Shown here: positions 1 to 11,054 of the stretch, one piece after another
How the letters are laid out: the number at the start of each line of letters is the position of its first letter
How positions within the stretch are numbered: the first letter of the stretch is position 1
Source: Hexactinellida sp. DTS-2022
Taxonomy: Eukaryota > Porifera > Hexactinellida
Length of the DNA: 64,000 nucleotides
Direction of reading: 5' to 3'
Assembly (NCBI GenBank): GCA_028753945.1
Contig: JAPNXP010000014.1
Location: forward strand, 3,162,001 to 3,226,000
Translations under genes and position numbers: made by a program
The notes under the pieces: model-generated
What the model saw: only the letters and a program-made list of their open reading frames with translations
The model's database searches: none
Told to the model about the DNA's origin: nothing

Positions 1-1838
1 AAATCACTGGAAGTGACCAACGCTGAAAGTACACTCCCCTACCAAAAGTATTCGTACTCCAAAAAATTCCCATAGAAATTAGCAATATAGTCTGTGTAGA
101 AGAATTCACATTGTATTCGTAATATATGATATATTGCAATTTTGATGCCAGATTCTTATTGTACGCATTCGAAATATCCATTTCAGATGCCTTCACCTAT
201 GTTAACCTATGATTACGTTGGAGATTACCATCCTTTGCCACTATGTGCCACTTGTTCCCACATTGTACCATGTTGGAAATTGGAAGTACGGTACATGGTG
301 CCACCGGATTAGATTTTCAAACTAATCAATAAGTTATTGAGATGAAAGCTTTTACAAAAGTTAATTTGGATGAGTTGAATACGATTCTGCAATAAAGATG
401 ACCACATCTCATATATTTTGAATACATTAGGACATAATATTAGACTTATATAATACTATTTCCAATGGGAATATTTGAGTGTACGAATACTTTTGGTAGG
501 GGAGTGTATAACAGAAATGTTAAAATCCTTTGTTTGCGAGCTCGGTCTTTCATTGTCAGATTGTCGGGGTCAGTCATATGATGGTGCGGCGGTGATGTCA
601 GGTAAATATAGTGGTGTTCAGACTCGGCTAAGACAGCTGGAGCCCCGAGCACTGTGTTATGCAATAGTCATTCGCTTAATCTTGCAGTTGTTGACGCATG
701 TAAGAAGTCTTATATCCGCAACATGTTTGGTACTCTACAGTTTCTTCACACATTCTTCAACGGAGCTAAACGTCAAGCAGTATTAGAACATTGCAAACAA
801 AACTCCAATATATCCTCTAGTTCCAAGCAGCGGAGATTGCAATCATTGTCAGACACACGTTGGAGTTCTCGTTTCAGTGCTCTAGAATCCTTTCAGTGTC
901 TGAACCCTGTCGTTTTGGAAGCGTTAGAGAAACTCAGTACCAGTCCAGGAATGGACAGAAGTACAGTTTCAGATGCTAATGGACTCCTCTCTAATATAGG
1001 AACATTCGAGTTCATCCTTTCTATTAATATAGCCAAAATGATTCTTGGTGTGACACAACCATTTGCGAACTTTTTGCAGGCTCCCAAGTTAAATCTACTT
1101 CAGTTTAAAACAACTGCAGAGAGTGTGTATGATACACTGTGTGAGATGAAATCGATTCAGGTGTTTGCAGACGCATTCAATATATGTTCTGAAAGAGCAG
1201 CTGAACTCGGGATCGAAGTACGTTCAACAACAAGAAGAACAAAGAGGCTTGGACTGGCTGATGAGTGTCCCGAATCCTATTATAGAAGAGAATTGTACTT
1301 TGCAGTGCTCGATGAACTTACTTCCCAATTTCAGGAGAGACTGCTTGGAAGAGTAGGTGACGTAGTGACAGCATTCGGAATATTCAACAAAGAGGCCTTG
1401 CAATCTCCTGACTTAGCAGCACCTCACATTACATTGCTTGCACAGTTCTATGGATCAGAAGAAAATGCTGATATACAGGGCAATGCTCTTGCAGCAGAGT
1501 ACAAAGTGTTTCTAAGATGGTGCACAAGAAATATAGACCTCACTAATCCCATTGACTTATTTGATTTACTCTGCTTATTAAAGAAGAAACAAGCTGAATG
1601 CATATACCCGAATATCTTCACCCTATTGAAGATTGGATTAACCCTTCCTGTTACTTCATGCACTTCAGAGAGAACCTTTAGTGAACTCAGGCTTCTGAAA
1701 TCTTACCTGAGATCAATTATGGTTGAAGAACGACTTTCAAGCCTTGCAACCATTTTTTGTAATAAGGATCTCCACGTGAACATTGAAAATGTAATTTCAA
1801 AGTTTGTTCAGGCTAGTAGTAGAAGACTAGAATTTTAG
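1..1838 (+). pseudogene. hAT transposase (ZMYM1/DUF4371-like), broken
   Basis: The product would be a cut-and-paste transposase acting on hAT terminal repeats in the nucleus. Visible motifs in order are a D-containing YDGAAVMSG at about 574-602, the CNSHSLNLAVV motif at about 657-690, DTRWSSRF near 855, and the C-terminal dimerisation block with CTSERTFSELRLLKSY at about 1660-1710. Reading passes from one frame (475-786) to another (654-1838), so a one-base frameshift lies near 655. Reading 1-31 straight into 509 onwards gives an open frame (...VTNAES / ITEMLKSFV...), so the coding region once ran through the MITE site. The RNase-H first Asp and the BED/TTF finger are outside the window. Confidence 0.85.
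32..506. mobile_element. Tc1/mariner-type MITE inserted in the hAT transposase
   Basis: About 475 bp bounded by imperfect inverted repeats of roughly 30-50 bp. The left end starts cactcccctaccaaaag and the right end is its reverse complement ending cttttggtaggggagtg. TA lies on both sides (30-31 and 507-508). There is no coding capacity. Deleting it with one TA restores the hAT reading frame, which supports a clean TA insertion. Confidence 0.88.
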
Positions 1839-2076
1839 TTTTAGTTTGTGTCTAATTTTCTGTCTCAAAATGGATAACTAATAAGATAAATTAACTTAAA
1901 TTGTTAGCTTAGCTCCCTCTGAGATTATATCCAGGATCCGGCCCTGCACAAAGTTCTATATCTAGTTGTGAGTTGGTATTTGTCTTGATCCTAAATATAG
2001 ACATCTCTTACTGCGTTTGCCTTTTTTATTTAATGGAATAGTTATCTATATTGTTTGACTTTTTTTTCCTAACTAG

Positions 2077-2638
2077 ATATGCGAGCATCTTGAAACAAAT
2101 ATGATAGAAAGGCTTTTTGGATCAAAGCAAGTAGATACGTCATATAATTTCATCTCTGACGAAGTTCCATGTATCTGTCCTATCACGGAACAATGGCAGA
2201 GAAGCTTGTGTAAAAGTGTTGGTATTGATTTCACTGAACAATTAGAAGAAGAGTCAGTTCTGACTGGACAAATTCTCTCTAAATGCATACCTTGCAAACA
2301 GCCAAGATTGAAAAGGATGGAAATTGCTTTTTCAGGTGTATTTCTAAAATGTTATCTGGAAAACAGAATTATCATAGCAAACTAAGATCGGAAGTCTGTC
2401 ATTTTATGGTTACCCAATGCAATCCATTAATTGACAGATACTTGAAAACTATATTATACCAAAAAAGTCCCCGGTATCCTATTTAAAAAATCTTGCATGG
2501 ATGGAGATCATATATGGGGAACAGATGTGGGAATACTGGCCATGTCTTCAATGCTCGATTCAGTGATTTATGTTGCTACAGAGAGGTATGATACAAGCAA
2601 AAGCTGGAAGAGAATAGAGTGGCACCCACAGACTAGGT
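2077..2638 (+). pseudogene. OTU-type cysteine protease-like gene fragment, broken
   Basis: A segment reading KIEKDGNCFFRCISK (about 2302-2346) matches the OTU active-site signature, with Asp and Cys in DGNCFFR. It is followed by QNYHSKLRSEVCHFM and then, in another frame at 2494-2637, DGDHIWGTDVGILAMSSML, the typical WG-x-x-x-E/G-I-x-A-x-S block of OTU domains. OTU proteins remove ubiquitin, but the target of this one cannot be told. A polypyrimidine tract with AG (about 2052-2076) precedes the first open segment and looks like a 3' splice site. At least two frame changes mean it is not functional as read. It may be a host exon or cargo of a transposon. Confidence 0.7.
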
Positions 2639-2690
2639 AACTAAAGACTGTTCACGGTCTGACTTCTCCACTACCATGGATTACTTCAAG

Positions 2691-3744
2691 TCATAGCCTA
2701 CTCTATATATGGCCTGACAGTAGATTTACCAGGGATGCACAAGAAGATGGGAAATTTTACTTTTTTAATGTTTTCTATATTGAGCTACTAAGTTCTTTAT
2801 ACGTCTCTAGGTCATAAACATAACTCAGCCCTGCTATCCCGTGATTAGTATTAGCTGTAATGACAACGGTGATTGGATTTTCATAATTTAATAGTAATAA
2901 TAAACACAAACAGTACAATTTCTAATATACAGTAAATTAGGGATTTTTTTAAGGCCGATCTTGGTGTAAATTTTGCACCAAGATTTTTTGGAGTTACACC
3001 ACGATTTGTGTCGGCCTGGGCCTGTGCAGTGTTGAGTTACACCACGATTATGGGGCGGCCGCGGCCGCTGCAGTGTTGAGTTACACCAAGGCCGCGCTGA
3101 GTTACATCAAAGTCTCAACAACCTTAAAAAAAACCCTGCAGTAAATAATACACAATTATTTGCTTTCTTTGTTTTCTCCCTTTCTCTGGCTCTAGCAGTG
3201 ACACACGACACACTTAACTACATAATGGAAATAAAAATAACAGAGTAATACGAATCATGGTAAATTCAAATAAGTAGACGCATAATTAAGAGAATTTCTT
3301 AAATTTCGCTTTCTATACTTTTTGAAAGAACCAGCGAGTTTTAATTAATAAACTTGGTTCGCAAGAAAGCAATTCGCTGCGGTAAAGACTAGCTTCGATA
3401 ATATGTTCCAACTAAACAAACCACAGCTATTACAAGTAGACTTCCAAATACTTGGATCACGATTATCACGCTTCAAGGATTTGAAGATAGGAGATGTGAT
3501 AATTATAAACCGACATCATACTGTATATACCGAAATGGTGTTCCAAGGGATCCATCTGTAGAAAGGAGGACAACACATATGTAAAGCCACAAGATTGAGT
3601 CAAATGATTGGTAATTTGTGGTAAGGCAATACAAGCATGTCTAAAACTGGTGTATGTTTGTTTACTCAGTTTGCCAAGCATCTAACCAAAACTACACGAG
3701 TCAAAAATGGAAATCGCTCGTCATTAATATTCAAAGGTCTAGAG
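2691..3744 (-). mobile_element. P-element copy A, internally deleted (minus strand)
   Basis: The left end carries the P-type terminal sequence catagcctactctatata followed by tggcctgacagt. Further in, 3466-3740 on the minus strand encodes a P-transposase segment (GKLSKQTYTSF..., DPLEHHFGIY...) that is then joined directly to the C-terminal region (about 3080-3460). Compared with copy B, about 0.5 kb is missing. The 5' half is absent: coding stops where copy B begins. The 3' untranslated part matches the 3' part of copy B (7130-7438) in inverted orientation. A small MITE sits at 2938-3138. Non-autonomous. Confidence 0.75.
2938..3138. mobile_element. hAT-type MITE (CAGGGTTTTTTTTAAGG family), copy 1
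   Basis: About 200 bp. Its ends are tagggatttttttaaggcc and ...ccttaaaaaaaaccctg, and 8-bp duplications cagtaaat lie on both sides (2930-2937 and 3139-3146). The interior carries repeated gttgagttacaccacg motifs and a GC-rich palindrome (gcggccgcggccgc). Two further copies sit at 19188 and 21249. Confidence 0.85.
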
Positions 3745-6700
3745 CACAGCCTACTCTATATATGGCCTGACAGTAACCTAGAAAATATGGATCAAGGATG
3801 AAGGAGAAGATGGTAATATTTATCCAACCACAATATTTAAGGATGCTTAGGTTGAAAAATGTATTAGCGGTATGGGTGGTTTTTGCGTCTTTGTAGATAT
3901 TGATGTGTAATTCTCCAATATGCTCTGTAATTGCATAACTAAGCTTAAAATGTATACAGCATATCTAAGTCCAAACTATTTTTCGAGTGGCATTAAATTC
4001 TTCAGGAAATGCCTCCCCATAGGGGTAATAATGTTTTATTAGATTTCACCGAATTAAATCTAATAAAGTATATTCGATATAGCTCCAAAAATTTGTATGA
4101 TTGATCTGTACTATTAGCACAACATTTGCTTAGCTCACCAGACGCCTATCCCAAGTTTAACCAGTTCTTAACATACGAATCCTAAAATTCGTAAAAAAAG
4201 CGGCCAGAAAGTGGTATTTTTGCTCCTTGCTTGGTCTCCACTCAGCCACTAATCGTTAGTTTGCTTCAATGAGCTTGCAAAATGATCTTCATACTATTAA
4301 GAACTATATCTGAATTTTTGAATGCAATCCCTTGTGAAGTTTATTAGATAAAATTCGGGATATGTCAAAAAAACTATAATTGAGTAATTAAGGATGAAGT
4401 TTTTTGAATCTGAAATGCATATGTGTTATTAAATTTGTCCGTATTACAACTGGATTTAGTTTCAATATACTAGATAATTTTCATACTATATACTAAATAT
4501 GAATTGAAACATCATAGTTAACAAACGACTTGATTAAATCGAATTATATGCATGTTTCTGTCATATTAATAGAGTCCGCTTTCTTTTGGGACATCATTAT
4601 CAGCGATTAAATCATGGCTGACGTAGTGATTAATGCTCTAATATGCATAATATGTCTACACTAGTTGGGATACAGTATGAATATACTAATATATATGACA
4701 ATTGAGTTGAATTATATAATATAGTCAATTAATCTGTTGATGATTCATAAAAAAATATGCAAAACAGAATTTCTAGCCCATTATCAACTGGTTTTGGCAA
4801 TATATGCTAATCACTGAGATATTTGTGCATATTAATGTTAGTTTATATACATAATGTATATAGGTGCACAATATAGTACATATATAACCAAGGAATGTCA
4901 ATTGAGATAATAAAAAAGCTACATCATCAATAATGACGTCACCAAATGTACGTTTTGAAGACTTTGCAGAATATTTTTTCAAAAAATTTCACTTGTCACA
5001 TAATTTTATGATACATTAAATTCATTTCACAGTGTAAACTCGCATTTCAATTTTGTCATAAAAACACCTAAAATTTCAACAGAAGCATCCTTAATTTCAA
5101 AAATAATAATAATAATCAACCACGTTAATTAGAAATATTCTTGAAATATATACAATTATTGATCAGATTTTATTCCAAACTCTACTATTGATGTACAATC
5201 TCATCCTTTTAATTTCGCTTTGGTATTTTATTCATATTAGCTTCTATTCATGCCTAACTCGTGTTCTGTCCCCGGAACCATGTTCCTGTTTTCAAGATGC
5301 CTCAAAGTCCACCAACCCTGAATCATGCCTGGACATGCGCTCTTCGTCGCGAGGATATTGGTGACCTGAAGGTGGTCTATGTATGTATCAATCATTTTCA
5401 GAAAAAAGACATGTACTACACTTTCAAAGTCCCAGAAGGAGATGGTGCTTTACTAAAGTACCGCGGGCGGAGCCAAAGCTGAAGGAAGGCGCTGTAACAA
5501 GTTTACTGTCAGGATGCCCGGCATATTACTCATCCAAACCTAACAAACGGAATCGCTTGTCATACGATGCAAATAGGAAGACTTGATGAACCAAACACTA
5601 TAACTCAGATTGAGATTCGAGAGTCAAGAGAAAGAGAAGTTAGTGGTCAACTCTCTATAGGACTTGAAAAATAAGTTAACCTTGATTTCTTTACCTAATA
5701 GTTGGTTGGTGTGGTTCCGTAATGAGAGTAACATAACGTTTGTTCTCGCTAAAATGGCTGAAAACAATATCTCCGTAGATTTGTACCTTGAAAACAATGC
5801 TTATTTATCCTCAGCATATTTTAATGGTGGTGAGTATATCCGTTCCCATTGCGCAGTTAGTGACATCCGGGAAATTGAATCTATTTTGCAGGAACTTGCT
5901 TTAAAATACAACTCCAGCTCTTATTGGATTATCCCCTTAAGTTCGGTTGTGCATCCTTTGAAGATGTATGTCAATTATATAATTCAGAAAGAACAAGTTT
6001 AGCAAGTTAGCTCCTAATTTGACTATGGGGTCATGTTTTCCGTCTAGCTTAGAGCGTCAAAATGTCAAACTGGTTTTGAAAGTCGTTAACGAATTAACAA
6101 TATCTGCGCTAACTATCCAGAACTAATTGCGTTATCCAGGATATAGAAAGAATACGCCGAAGTTTGTTGATACCCTTCTTACTGTTTGGAAATTATTCAA
6201 TGTTAACACACCATTTAAAGGAATACGTTTGAACGATAATTTCTCTAGACCATTGTCTTTTCATGACGAGCGATTTCTATTTACCTGTGTAGTTTTTGGT
6301 TAGATGCTTGGCAAACTTTACCAGAAAAAATTGGTAAAAACTGAGTAAACAAACATACACCAGTTTTAGACATGTTTGTATTGCCTTACCGCAAATTACC
6401 AACCATTTGACTCAATCTTGTGGCTTTACATATGTGTTGTCCTCCTTTCTACAGACGGATCCCTTGGAACACCATTTCGGTCTATGCCGTATGATGTCGG
6501 GTTCTAATTATTACATCTATCTTCAAATCCTTGAACCGAGCATCGACTTGAACTTTCTAGCATATTAAACATATTTACTGACCAACAAGACACTTCCTTT
6601 CAATCTATTCAGTCATTTGTTGAGTAATTTTCTTCTCCGTATAGCTTATTCCACTACTGATGGTGAGTTCAAGCCATTTCTTGATGAGATTAATGATCTA

Positions 6701-7438
6701 TCAACAATTGATTGTGGTTCACAGTTGCTTCAATCATTAGCCTTTATTGCAGGCTATACTGTCCATCAGTACCTGAAACAAACAAAACAGTGTCATGTCT
6801 GTCTACATATGCTAACAGTTGATAAAGAATTTCTGCATGATTTAGACCTGGACTCTCAGTATAAACTTCTGCAGATAACGGACCTTGGCAGACTTAAATA
6901 TCCATCTGAGCCAGTTTTAAATTCCATACTTGTTTTATGGAAGACCTTTAGTGGCATCGAAAACAATAAAGAGCTGTTGGCGAAGCTTGTAAGTGGACCA
7001 TCTAGAAAAATACTATTTGAACTCACGTTGATGTATTGGACGATAGTGATAATCGTGATCCCAGTATTTGGAAGTCTACTTGTATTAGCTGTGGTGTGTT
7101 TAGTTGGAACATCTTATCGAAGATAGTCTTTACCGCAGCGAATTGCTTTCTTGCAAACAAAGTTAAGAATTAAAACTCGCTGGTTCTTTCAAAAGTATAG
7201 AAAAGCGTAAATTAAAGAAATTCTCTTACTTAATTATGTGTCTACTTATTTGTATTTATTATGATTTGTATTACTCTGTTAATTCTTATTTCTATTATGT
7301 AGTTAAGTGTGTCGTGTGTCACTGCTAGAGCCAGAGAGAAAGAGGAGAGAGGAAAGAAAGCAAATAATTGTGTAGTATTTACTGTATATTAATATTAGAA
7401 ATTGTACTATTTGTGTTTATTATTACTATTAATAGATT
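3745..7438 (+). mobile_element. P-element copy B with degenerate THAP transposase
   Basis: The 5' end at 3745 (cacagcctactctatata) matches the 5' end of the P element at 41449, including the following aacctagaaaatatgg. Coding begins at about 5252 with a THAP zinc finger (VPVFKMPQSPP..., VYVCINHF). It continues through LISLPNSWLVWF (5680-5715) and then jumps at about 5930-5980 to a segment equivalent to LYNSE..LAPNLT, so the central RNase-H core with both catalytic Asp residues has been deleted. The C-terminal part, including LEHHFGLCRMM (6470) and the 6617-7126 open segment, is recognisable through several frame changes. The 3' end is cut at 7438 and joined to a MULE fragment. The 3.75-5.2 kb stretch is AT-rich non-coding leader. 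Confidence 0.8.
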
Positions 7439-7439
7439 A

Positions 7440-8325
7440 CCACACCAGTTTCGTTACCAACTGTTACGTGTAGTCGCTATAATTTCACTGAATTCTAAAG
7501 CTGTTGAAGGGATCCTAGGTTATACGATTTTTTCGCTCGAAACATCGTAGATTAGCATTCTGAGACGAAAATTTCACATGCCCTTGGATTATCTCTTGTA
7601 ACATCATCGAGTACCTTCATTAGATTTGTTTGAGATTTTTTGCAATCGTTTTACATTTCCTCTTAAGGGCAAATAATTCATTTCGGGAGGCCTCGGAGTT
7701 GTGGTTATGAAGCTTTAAAGGTTAATTACATCCCTTTCACGATTGAGTTTGCACGTTCATTTGCAGCCATCTCTGAACAATACACATCTTAGATAAACAA
7801 AATTATCCTTTGATTTAGATTGGATGTATTTATTTCCATCTGATGTAGTGACTTTCCCAAAAGTGAGTTTGTATTCTTTTATTGTTATTCCATTTAATTA
7901 AGTTATCGTACGTGTAAACCACGCCAAATGTTGTTATATATAATTCTGAGAGGAATCCTTTCAGAAATGGAACTGAAGTTTTGTTTCTGCAAAAGATCAA
8001 ATTAGCGACAAATGATAATATTTTTGTTGCCACCCTAATACCTTTGTTGACAGTTGGTTTTCCATTGTGAAATCAACACTTTCAATCTTCGTCGATTATT
8101 AAGAAACAGGTAGAAATTAAACTTAAAAAAATATAAAAATCAAAAATTAATTACACCAATCATGTGGAAATGAAAGTCGATTAAAAAACAATTCTAACAA
8201 ATGCAAGTTAGCCATAAAACAATTCTAAAAAGCAAGTTAGCCAAAAAACAAAAATTCTAACAAATGCAAGTTAGTCAGAAAACAGTTAACAAATGCAATC
8301 AGTTGGAACTCTAACAAATGCATGC
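7440..8325 (-). mobile_element. MULE fragment, 5' portion, with terminal repeat array
   Basis: This is an inverted partial copy of the MULE at 46531-49025. The sequences ccacaccagtttcgttacc (7440), the tttgcagccatctctgaac region and aacaacatttggcgtgg are reverse complements of 47100-47830. The outer end (8160-8325) holds about five degenerate units of attctaacaaatgcaagttag, the same array that caps the longer MULE. Only the N-terminal coding end is present and it is broken. Its junction with the P element at 7438/7440 is abrupt. Confidence 0.8.
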
Positions 8326-10660
8326 ACTCCGAACCGAAACCGGTCAGTTTAGTCTCTAGGACTTATATTAGTTAACGGTATCGAGCTATTGTATTTACTA
8401 TTGCAAATTTCTATAAAAAATAGACTGAACTCATTTTTATATTTATTGGCCAAGCACTGCAGAAGGCATTAATCTAACGTTTGTAGTGGTTTTGTGTTTC
8501 TTACAAGCGTATTTTCAGTGTAATGAGCGATTTTCTGCAGCGGTCCTTTGGTTTCACCACTTTGAACGATTATCAGTACTGTAATCCTCAACTTTTGTAT
8601 GATTGGTGAAATCTATACTCTATCCTAGCAGTCACTGACAAAAATAATCAACAATTGATCAATAAAAAAAATTAAAAAGTGAAAATTTGATAATTTATGG
8701 CCTATAATCGCATTCGACGGTACGTTTTATTGAACATTTTTTTCTCAGACACCCGAGGTGCTAGAAGCAAAATGTACGTCTTAAAATACTTGCAATACCC
8801 GACTTCCTATCCGCCAATAATACATTTCTTGACTCTAACACGCACCGTTTTCAAAATGATGCATATATGGGCATGTAGTGTGCCCATTTTTGATGACGCA
8901 GCAAATTTCTTCTCCTAAATTATAGACACTAGAGCTTAGCTCTTACCATCTAATCACATCAACAACCCATTATAAACACATTGGACGAAGAAATGATACC
9001 ATTATCGAAATGGCTACAATCCTATAAATTCGCATGCCCATATAAGGTGGTGTCATTTCAGTGATGTGACCCTAAACCTGGAATTTAGATATAACCCTAG
9101 AGCTTAGCTCTAACTTCCTGGTAACATCATTAATCCATTTCAAGCTAGAAGGTAAAGTTTGATATTGTATAAAATAATTTTCCACATGCTTAACGGTGAT
9201 TCCAATCGTGATTAATTGACATTTCCGGGAAATCGGTTTCTGTTGTACGAAATTTTTTTTTTGCAGATTATTATACCTTTATATTATATTTTCTAAAATT
9301 CAATCAAAATTTGGTGGAAAAATTCTAGGAACACCGATATTCACGTAATTTCACACCTCCATATATGGTATCTTCTGGATTACATAGCAAATTTCTGCGA
9401 AAATTATTTGTAATATGTGCATAAAAGTAAAGCTAATATAATTTTTAATGTAAATACAGCGGGGATATTACAAAACACGTAAGATTATATAATAAAGTCA
9501 TAAGGTGGAGTATTACGGGAAATATTCACCTAACATTCAAATGGTTGTATCTCAAAATAATAAAACAGGCATTTTGATCATACAGAAACCTTAGTTTTGG
9601 GATTTTGAAATAATAAAGATGAAAAATTGGAACTGCATTCTTTTCAATATACTTAGAGGAACAAAAAATCGGAAGTAGAATATGCAATTAGGGATTTGAA
9701 AAAATTTAATGATTGAAAATTAACGAAAAAATGCACTTTATTGAAGAAAACTAGACATAATTTCGTAAAATGTAAAGCAAGCGGAAAAGAAAAATTAAAT
9801 TCAATGATATCGCTCGTTTAGAATATTCAAAACTAATTCAATTTGATAAATAACCATTAGATAGAAGTTGGGAAGAACTCCTACTAAGTTAACTTAAGCA
9901 TATTATACTGTGTTATAGTCTATGGGAAGCCATTTATAGAATTCTCTTATTATTTTAGTTTCATAATGAAAATTGATTTTTTTTAAATCTAGTTATTCTT
10001 AGAAATGCATATAAAGATGCTGTTAAAAATCTTAGGCTGTTACGCTGAAGCAATAAAAAGTTACTATATTAAATTTCAAATCGCGATTGGAATCACCCTT
10101 AAGTTCGAACAGTCCAAAATGGGAATAATTGGATTGCTAGACGCCGGAATTGATGCCGGAGTTTTTTGAGAAAGATACAATAGATTAAGTACGCTCCACC
10201 GCGTATCAAACTTATGCTCCGACCCCAAAGGATTTCTAAGGAAAAATATTTTCTTGTCGATTCTTGATAAAAAGTACAGGACTTATTTGATTACACCACC
10301 CAAACCTAATGAAATCACTGTATAATGCCAAATGTATAAGTTTTTCATTATTTCTGAGAAAATTTTCTTTGATATGGATACTTATCAATAGATCGATCGT
10401 GGGTGGGAACATAAAAAATGGCGGAATAGTTTTTTTGTAGAAATTCAAATGGTAATTGTAATATATACACGTATACTAATTGTTGAAGAACGTAAAAGCA
10501 TATTTTAATGAGAACCAATCCCGTCACAGTTTTCAATATTAAAAGCAATTAAATTTTGAATATATTGGAAATTATTTTTTCTGCTACAACAAAATTATAA
10601 TTCGCAATTTAAACTTTAGGAAAAATCGAACTACTCCTAAAATGCAATAAACTTAAATTT
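8326..10660. other. AT-rich non-coding stretch with dispersed repeat fragments
   Basis: I see no credible gene here. Phrases such as agagcttagctct, ccatatatgg and long runs of gatgacg..agcaaattt recur at 55590-55900 and 60600-61000, so part of this stretch is a dispersed non-coding repeat. The short open frames have no recognisable domain or codon structure. Confidence 0.5.
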
Positions 10661-10664
10661 GCTA

Positions 10665-10735
10665 ACCACCGCAGAGTAGCCATAGATTACCAGAGAGGAG
10701 CCTTCGTGCTCCTCTGTGTTGTGTGGTATTTTTTC
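10665..10735 (+). ncRNA. Candidate small structured RNA next to PPT1 (tentative)
   Basis: A perfect hairpin (agaggagc, loop cttcgt or similar, gctcctct) sits inside a possible outer pairing of aaccac with gtggtt-like sequence. It is followed at once by a run of six T, the signal that ends RNA polymerase III transcripts. I could not match it to tRNA, 5S or a known snRNA. A chance or MITE-derived hairpin is quite possible. Confidence 0.2.
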
Positions 10736-11019
10736 TTATATTACTCTCCTTGTTACAAGTATCACACTCCATACTTGATCTATCAATGAAACTTAATCAA
10801 AGTCGAATCAAATCAAATAATCTATCAATTAATCAATCATTCCTATTTCGATTTGTCAATAAATTCAGAAGAGTATTAAGAAATTGTCCAGTTTAATTGT
10901 TAAAAAATATCCAAGGTAGCACAAGTATAACCTCTTGTCGTGGGAACATTTTTGTTGTATTTGTGGGTTTTATAATTTAGTAATCCTGATCGAAATTTAG
11001 TTTTTCTTTAAACTTTGCT

Positions 11020-11054
11020 GTGATTTTTCTTATTTACCCATTTATCTTTTTAGC
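11020..11054 (+). promoter_or_regulatory. 3' splice-acceptor-like sequence immediately before the PPT1 start codon
   Basis: A pyrimidine-rich tract (ctgtgatttttcttatttac, then catttatctttttag) ends in AG at 11052-11053, one base before the ATG. This is what a 5'-UTR intron acceptor or a spliced-leader trans-splice acceptor looks like. A possible cis donor (ccaag/gtagca) lies near 10914-10918. Confidence 0.55.

Larger units (their letters stand above)
1..1946 (+). mobile_element. hAT DNA transposon, 3' part (5' end lies outside the window)
   Basis: The coding part (next entry) is a hAT transposase. A right end reading ...atccggccctg at about 1935-1946 resembles a hAT terminal repeat (CAGGGCCGGAT in reverse). 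The left end lies beyond the window edge, so a target-site duplication cannot be tested. The element is interrupted by a MITE at 32-506. It is probably inactive because of that insertion and a frameshift near 655. Confidence 0.75.

Noticed and set aside
7368-7550. 60-codon hydrophobic frame spanning the P/MULE junction
   Set aside because: It crosses an obvious junction between two transposon fragments, so it cannot be an evolved gene.
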